DNA of 8,903 nt, from positions 1-8,903 of the forward strand of contig DASYMJ010000033.1 in NCBI GenBank assembly GCA_036009105.1, written 5' to 3'. The position numbers and the translations under genes are program-made. Origin of the DNA: JAFAVZ01 sp036009105. Lineage in GTDB: Bacteria; Acidobacteriota; Thermoanaerobaculia; Gp7-AA8. Within the stretch, counting starts at the first letter, position 1, and every line of letters begins with the position of its first letter. Under the pieces are notes generated by a model that saw only the letters and a list, made by a program, of their open reading frames with translations, was not told the origin of the DNA and searched no databases. Below are positions 5,844 to 8,903 of the stretch, one piece after another.

Positions 5844-7949
5844 GTGCCCCTTCGCCGCTGGTCCTTTTTGCCGCTGCTCCTCCTTTTCGCCTTTGCATGC
5901 GCGAAGCGCGAGGAGTCCGCTCCGGCCGCCGAGCAGCCGGCGCCCGTTTTCATCATCTCCATCGATACCCTGCGCTCCGACCACCTGCCGGCCTATGGCT
6001 TCCGCGGCGGCTCGACCCCGGCGATCGACCGCTTCCGCGGCGATGCCGTCCTCTTCCAGCGCGCGTTCAGTCACTGCCCCCAGACCCTTCCCTCGCACAC
6101 TTCGCTCCTCACCGGGCTCCTCCCCTCCGAGCACGGCGTTCGCGACAACCTCGGCTACGTCCTGCGCGAAGACATCCCCACGCTCCAGGAGCTCCTGAAG
6201 GACCGCGGCTACGCCACGGGCGCCGCCGTCTCGACCCACGTCCTGCGGCGTTCCACCGGCCTCTCTCACGGCTTCGACTTTTATGACGACGAGACGGACA
6301 ACGCCGCCGCGAACATGGCGACGTCCGCGGAGCGCAACGGCGACCGCACCCGCGAGGCATTGGAACGCTGGCTCGACCAGGCCGGCGGCGACCGCGTCTT
6401 TGCCCTGCTCCACCTCTACGAGCCGCACACCCCCTACCGCCCGCCCGCCGAGTACGCGGGTGCGCCTTCCCGATACGACGGCGAGATCTCCTACGCCGAT
6501 GCCATCGTGGGCCGCTTCCTCGACTACCTGCGCAAGCGCGGCTGGTACGACCGGGCGCTGATCGTGGTGATGTCCGATCACGGCGAGGGGCTGGGCGATC
6601 ACGGCGAGGACGAGCACGGCATCCTGCTTTACCGCGAAGCCATTCAGGTGCCGCTCCTGGTCAAGCTGCCGAACAGCGACCGTCGCGGCTCGACGGTCGC
6701 CGCACCGGTCGGTCTCACCGATGTTGCGCCGACGATCCTCGCCCGCCTCGGCGTGGAGGTGCCGCCGGCGATGAAGGGCGCGAACGCGCTCACCCTTTCC
6801 CCGGGCGCACAGCGGCGGATTTTCAGCGAGACGTATTTCCCGCGGCTTCACTTCGGCTGGCACGAGCTCACCTCCGTCGTCGATGAGCGCTTCCACCTCA
6901 TCGCCGGCCGCGGACGCGAGCTGTACGACTACGTGGCCGATCCCGCCGAGAAGCGCAACGTCCCGGAGCAGAATCGCCGCGAGCTCGCCTCATTGTCCGC
7001 GGCGCTGCAGGCCGTGGATCTGAAGTTCGCCGCCCCCTCGGCAGTGGACCCGGAGGATCAGCGGAAGCTCGCGGCGCTCGGCTACGTGGGGAGCACCGTC
7101 GGCGCCGGCAACGATTTGCCGGATCCGCAGAGCAGGATCTACATCGTGCGGTTGTTCCGTGAGGCGCTGGAGGCATTCGAAGCGGGGCAGGATGCGAAGA
7201 CGCTGGCTGCCGTCGACGCCATCATCCGCGACAACCCGACCATGGTGGACGCGTGGGCTCTCCGGGCGCGAACCTACCGCCGGCGGGGCGAGAACCAGAA
7301 AGCCCTCGAGGCGCTGAAGTCGGCGATGCAGCGGTTTCCGAACGATCCGAGCGTCGCGCTCGCGCTGGCCGATCTGATGTTCCGCATGGGCGACTACGAA
7401 GGGGCCAGGCAGCATGCGCAGCTCGCCATCGGGGGGAACGCAACGCTTGCGCACGAGACCCTGGCGCGCATGGCGCTGACGCGAGGCAACACGGACGAGG
7501 CAGCGCAGGAAGCCGCCCTCGCCCTCAAGGAATCGCCGAGCCGCACGGCGACTCTCCGCCTGCTCGCTGACATCCGCAAACGCCAGGAGCACTGGGAGGA
7601 CGAGCTCTCACTGCTCGATCGCGCGGCGGCCGAGATCGAGGCCCGCCACCTCCCGCCCGTGGAGGATCTGCACTTCGACCGAGGCGAGGCGCTGCTTCAC
7701 CTGCAACGCGGCTCCGAATCCGAGGAAGCGTTCGCGGCCGAGACGCGCCTTTTCCCCAGGAACCTCAAGGCTTGGGGCAGCCTCGCTCTCGTCCGCGCCG
7801 CGAAGGGCGATCCCGCGGCCGCCAGGGCGACGTTGCAGGACCTGCTGCGCCAGAATCCAACCCCCGCCGCCGCCCAGGTCGCGGCCGAGACGTTCGAGGC
7901 GATGGGCGACCGCGCCTCGGCTGCTGAAGTGCGGCGCCGCATGCGGTAG
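5844..7949 (+). CDS. Sulfatase/alkaline-phosphatase-fold lipoprotein with C-terminal TPR repeats
   Basis: This is a complete 701-aa paralogue of the minus-strand gene at 1-1604. The N-terminus MPLRRWSFLPLLLLFAFAC gives basic residues, a hydrophobic run and a plausible lipobox with Cys19, so an envelope-anchored lipoprotein is likely. The sulfatase-type domain covers residues about 35-420: IISIDTLRSDH (Asp41, Asp46), SHCPQTLPSH with Thr81 at the nucleophile position and His85, SDHGEGLGDHGEDEHG (Asp245, His246, His258), and VPLLVK (Lys274). LAALGYVGS leads into TPR-like repeats from about residue 430 to the end (NPTMVDAWALRARTYRRRGENQ, DPSVALALADLMFRMGDYEGA). The family hydrolyses or transfers sulfate or phosphate esters; the substrate here is unknown and the formylglycine motif is missing. 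The start is uncertain: GTG 5844 was chosen because it begins the signal peptide; in-frame TTGs at 5838 and 5829 are alternatives, and the frame stays open back into the repeat array. None has a Shine-Dalgarno. Confidence 0.93.
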   Translation: MPLRRWSFLPLLLLFAFACAKREESAPAAEQPAPVFIISIDTLRSDHLPAYGFRGGSTPAIDRFRGDAVLFQRAFSHCPQTLPSHTSLLTGLLPSEHGVRDNLGYVLREDIPTLQELLKDRGYATGAAVSTHVLRRSTGLSHGFDFYDDETDNAAANMATSAERNGDRTREALERWLDQAGGDRVFALLHLYEPHTPYRPPAEYAGAPSRYDGEISYADAIVGRFLDYLRKRGWYDRALIVVMSDHGEGLGDHGEDEHGILLYREAIQVPLLVKLPNSDRRGSTVAAPVGLTDVAPTILARLGVEVPPAMKGANALTLSPGAQRRIFSETYFPRLHFGWHELTSVVDERFHLIAGRGRELYDYVADPAEKRNVPEQNRRELASLSAALQAVDLKFAAPSAVDPEDQRKLAALGYVGSTVGAGNDLPDPQSRIYIVRLFREALEAFEAGQDAKTLAAVDAIIRDNPTMVDAWALRARTYRRRGENQKALEALKSAMQRFPNDPSVALALADLMFRMGDYEGARQHAQLAIGGNATLAHETLARMALTRGNTDEAAQEAALALKESPSRTATLRLLADIRKRQEHWEDELSLLDRAAAEIEARHLPPVEDLHFDRGEALLHLQRGSESEEAFAAETRLFPRNLKAWGSLALVRAAKGDPAAARATLQDLLRQNPTPAAAQVAAETFEAMGDRASAAEVRRRMR

Positions 7950-7968
7950 CGGCGGCTTGACCGCCGCT
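7948..7968 (+). terminator. Stem-loop overlapping the stop codon of the sulfatase-TPR gene
   Basis: AGCGGCGG (7948-7955) pairs with CCGCCGCT (7961-7968) around the loop CTTGA. The stem includes the last two bases of the TAG stop. No T-tract follows; the next stretch is C-rich, so this could be a non-canonical terminator or a 3'-end-protecting hairpin. Confidence 0.45.
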
Positions 7969-8043
7969 CCTGCCCGCCTGCCTGCCCATCGCCCACCCGC
8001 CCGCCCGAACCGCGCCAGCATGCTCCGGCACCGCTCCCTCCCG
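7969..8043. repeat. C-rich low-complexity stretch
   Basis: The plus strand here is dominated by C with little A or T, with repeated CCTGCC and GCCCGCC motifs (densest from about 7969 to 8010). It codes for nothing recognisable. A C-rich, G-poor transcript downstream of a stop is the kind of composition seen at Rho-utilisation regions, but no claim beyond composition is warranted. Confidence 0.5.
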
Positions 8044-8054
8044 CCCGTAACTGC

Positions 8055-8092
8055 GAGCGGCGACCCGTGATCCGTGGCGCGGGCCGCCGCTC
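8055..8092. terminator. Hairpin between convergent genes, possible bidirectional terminator
   Basis: GAGCGGCG (8055-8062) pairs with CGCCGCTC (8085-8092), and inside it CCCG (8064-8067) pairs with CGGG (8080-8083), giving a 12-bp stem with one 1x1 mismatch and a 12-nt loop. It lies between the end of the plus-strand sulfatase-TPR gene and, 10 bases away, the stop of the minus-strand HTH gene. Neither side has a T-tract, so it is not a classical intrinsic terminator. Confidence 0.5.
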
Positions 8093-8102
8093 TCCGGGAG
8101 GC

Positions 8103-8528
8103 TCAGTTGCGGGACGTGATGGAGTGCCAATCGGGGTTGTCGCGCATGAAGGAGGGGCGGCGTTCCTTCATGTCCGCCCCCTGCACGGCCGCCCCTTCGA
8201 CCATCAGCTGGAACTTCGCCACGATGCCCTGCTGCACCGGCTGGGGCAGGGCGCGGATGTCGTCCATCAACCGCGTGACGGCGAACTCCTCGGCATTCAG
8301 CTCCCACGGCGCGATTTCCTTCTCGACGGTTCCGCCGAAGAACTCCGATTCGGTCAGGCCGTAGACGCCGAGCATGTTTCGCAGCTGGGCGAGCTTGAGC
8401 GAGCCGATCCGCTGACCGGTTTCGAACGAGCTGATCGTCTTCTCGCCGACTCCCGAGAGCCGGGCCACATCTTTCTGACTCAAGCCGCGCAGGCGGCGCA
8501 GTTCCCTCAATTTCAGTACGAGATCCAT
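8103..8528 (-). CDS. XRE-family helix-turn-helix protein
   Basis: A 141-aa, presumably cytoplasmic DNA-binding protein. Residues about 5-60 form an XRE/Cro-C1-type HTH: LRELRRLRGLSQKDVARLSG, then the recognition-helix segment GEKTISSFETG, then a Leu-rich helix ending near LTESEFFGG. The C-terminal 75 residues (PWELNAEEFAVTRLMDD, LPQPVQQGIVAKFQLMVEG) look alpha-helical and match no domain I recognise; no peptidase, toxin or metal site is visible. The start at ATG 8528 is supported by a strong GGAGGAG (complement of 8531-8537) just upstream. The preceding LexA-type gene ends 11 nt before this start on the same strand, so the two are very probably co-transcribed. Its role (co-regulator, antitoxin-like or autoregulator) cannot be decided from the window. 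Confidence 0.9.
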   Translation of the reverse strand: MDLVLKLRELRRLRGLSQKDVARLSGVGEKTISSFETGQRIGSLKLAQLRNMLGVYGLTESEFFGGTVEKEIAPWELNAEEFAVTRLMDDIRALPQPVQQGIVAKFQLMVEGAAVQGADMKERRPSFMRDNPDWHSITSRN

Positions 8529-8530
8529 AG

Positions 8531-8537
8531 CTCCTCC
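8531..8537 (-). promoter_or_regulatory. Shine-Dalgarno of the XRE-family gene
   Basis: GGAGGAG on the minus strand ends 2 bases before the ATG at 8528. It lies in the 11-nt gap after the upstream lexA stop, supporting translation from this start within a shared transcript. Confidence 0.85.
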
Positions 8538-8539
8538 AA

Positions 8540-8903
8540 TCAGAAGCGCCGCATGAGACCGACGACCACCCCCTGCACCGCGACGTCACGGGCAGCGGCA
8601 TAGATCGGGTTCATCATCGAGTTCGCCGGTTGCAGGCGGACGCGTTCTCCTTCGCTGTAAATCCGTTTGAGCGTCACTTCCCCATTCACATTGGCTACGA
8701 CCATCTGCCCGTTGTCGGCGCGCTCCCTGCGGGCGATGATCACCAGATCGCCGTCCAGAATGCCGTCGTCGATCATCGAGTCACCGCGCACTTTGAGAAC
8801 GTAGTTGTCGCCCCGCGATGTCAGATGTTCCGGGACCGCAATCGTCTCGTCGGACGTCTCCACCTCGAGCGGCCGGCCGGCGGCGATGTAGCCGAACAGC
8901 GGC
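8540..8903 (-). CDS. lexA: LexA-type SOS repressor, C-terminal autoprotease domain (partial, N-terminus off window)
   Basis: 120 codons of the C-terminal part are visible; the winged-helix DNA-binding domain lies beyond the right edge. The fragment starts PLFGYIAAG, the LexA cleavage region, with the scissile Ala-Gly bond at fragment residues 8-9. The catalytic Ser is in VRGDSMID (fragment residue 42) and the general-base Lys in GEVTLKR (residue 79). The Ser-Lys spacing of 37 equals E. coli LexA Ser119-Lys156, and Gly-to-Ser is 33 against 34. LDGDLVIIARRERADNGQMVVA, RLQPANSMMNPIY and the GVVVGLMRRF C-terminus are typical of LexA. The protein would repress DNA-damage genes and self-cleave when stimulated by RecA filaments. 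GTG 8863 is only an internal codon, because the frame continues to the edge. With the DNA-binding half unseen, UmuD or a phage-type S24 repressor is not strictly excluded, but the fit is best to LexA. Confidence 0.92.
   Translation of the reverse strand, partial: PLFGYIAAGRPLEVETSDETIAVPEHLTSRGDNYVLKVRGDSMIDDGILDGDLVIIARRERADNGQMVVANVNGEVTLKRIYSEGERVRLQPANSMMNPIYAAARDVAVQGVVVGLMRRF

Noticed and set aside
4954..5898. A 314-codon minus-strand open frame through the repeat array giving an Arg/Pro-rich 12-residue repeat
   Set aside because: It starts antisense inside the second sulfatase-TPR gene and reads through the receptor terminator. Unit lengths such as 31, 34 and 37 shift the frame within the array, so the repeated peptide is not held in register.
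7765..8601. A 278-codon minus-strand open frame across the convergent region
   Set aside because: It is out of frame with the well-supported XRE and LexA genes, spans both intergenic hairpins, and encodes a low-complexity Arg/Gly/Ala-rich product.
1..8903. Insertion sequences, tRNA or rRNA genes, integrase or attachment sites
   Set aside because: No transposase or integrase motifs, terminal inverted repeats with target duplications, tRNA cloverleaf or rRNA-like sequence could be found on either strand.

Overview
The window looks like chromosomal DNA of a high-GC bacterium, most likely an Acidobacteriota member. The basis is family-level: an Oar-like TonB-dependent receptor with an N-terminal carboxypeptidase-regulatory-like domain, flanked by two 'sulfatase-fold + TPR' lipoproteins, is a combination typical of that phylum. 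No 16S or other phylogenetic marker gene is present, so the assignment is an inference.

Layout, left to right. (1) 1-1604, minus strand: a sulfatase/alkaline-phosphatase-fold lipoprotein with C-terminal TPRs, cut by the left edge. (2) 1605-1893: a divergent intergenic region, visibly AT-richer than its surroundings, with a candidate sigma70-like promoter and a strong Shine-Dalgarno for the next gene. (3) 1894-4929, plus strand: a 1011-aa TonB-dependent receptor ending at a textbook intrinsic terminator (4954-4990). (4) About 5011-5766: a tandem array of about 21 degenerate units averaging 36 bp, each able to form a GC-rich hairpin. It has no spacers and no convincing coding frame. It is the most unusual feature here. 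(5) 5844-7949, plus strand: a complete paralogue of gene 1 (sulfatase fold + TPR). (6) 7950-8102: a convergent intergenic region with two hairpins and a C-rich low-complexity stretch. (7) 8528-8103 and >8903-8540, minus strand: a two-gene unit, a LexA-type SOS repressor (N-terminal DNA-binding domain beyond the right edge) followed 11 nt later by a small XRE-family HTH protein.

The receptor and the two sulfatase-fold lipoproteins plausibly form an envelope module: the lipoproteins would process an anionic (sulfo- or phospho-ester) substrate and the receptor would import a product. That is a context inference. In both lipoproteins the residue at the catalytic nucleophile position is Thr rather than the Cys/Ser of formylglycine sulfatases, so phospho-transfer or phosphoester chemistry is at least as likely as sulfate hydrolysis. 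The lexA-xre unit is transcribed towards this module but separated from it by the convergent hairpins, and looks functionally independent.

The repeat array is the best candidate for something undescribed. Its stems keep pairing through a few compensatory changes, and several pairs are T-G on the plus strand, which would be tolerated wobble in plus-strand RNA but A-C mismatches in minus-strand RNA. This suggests a structured plus-strand transcript, though only RNA data could show it.
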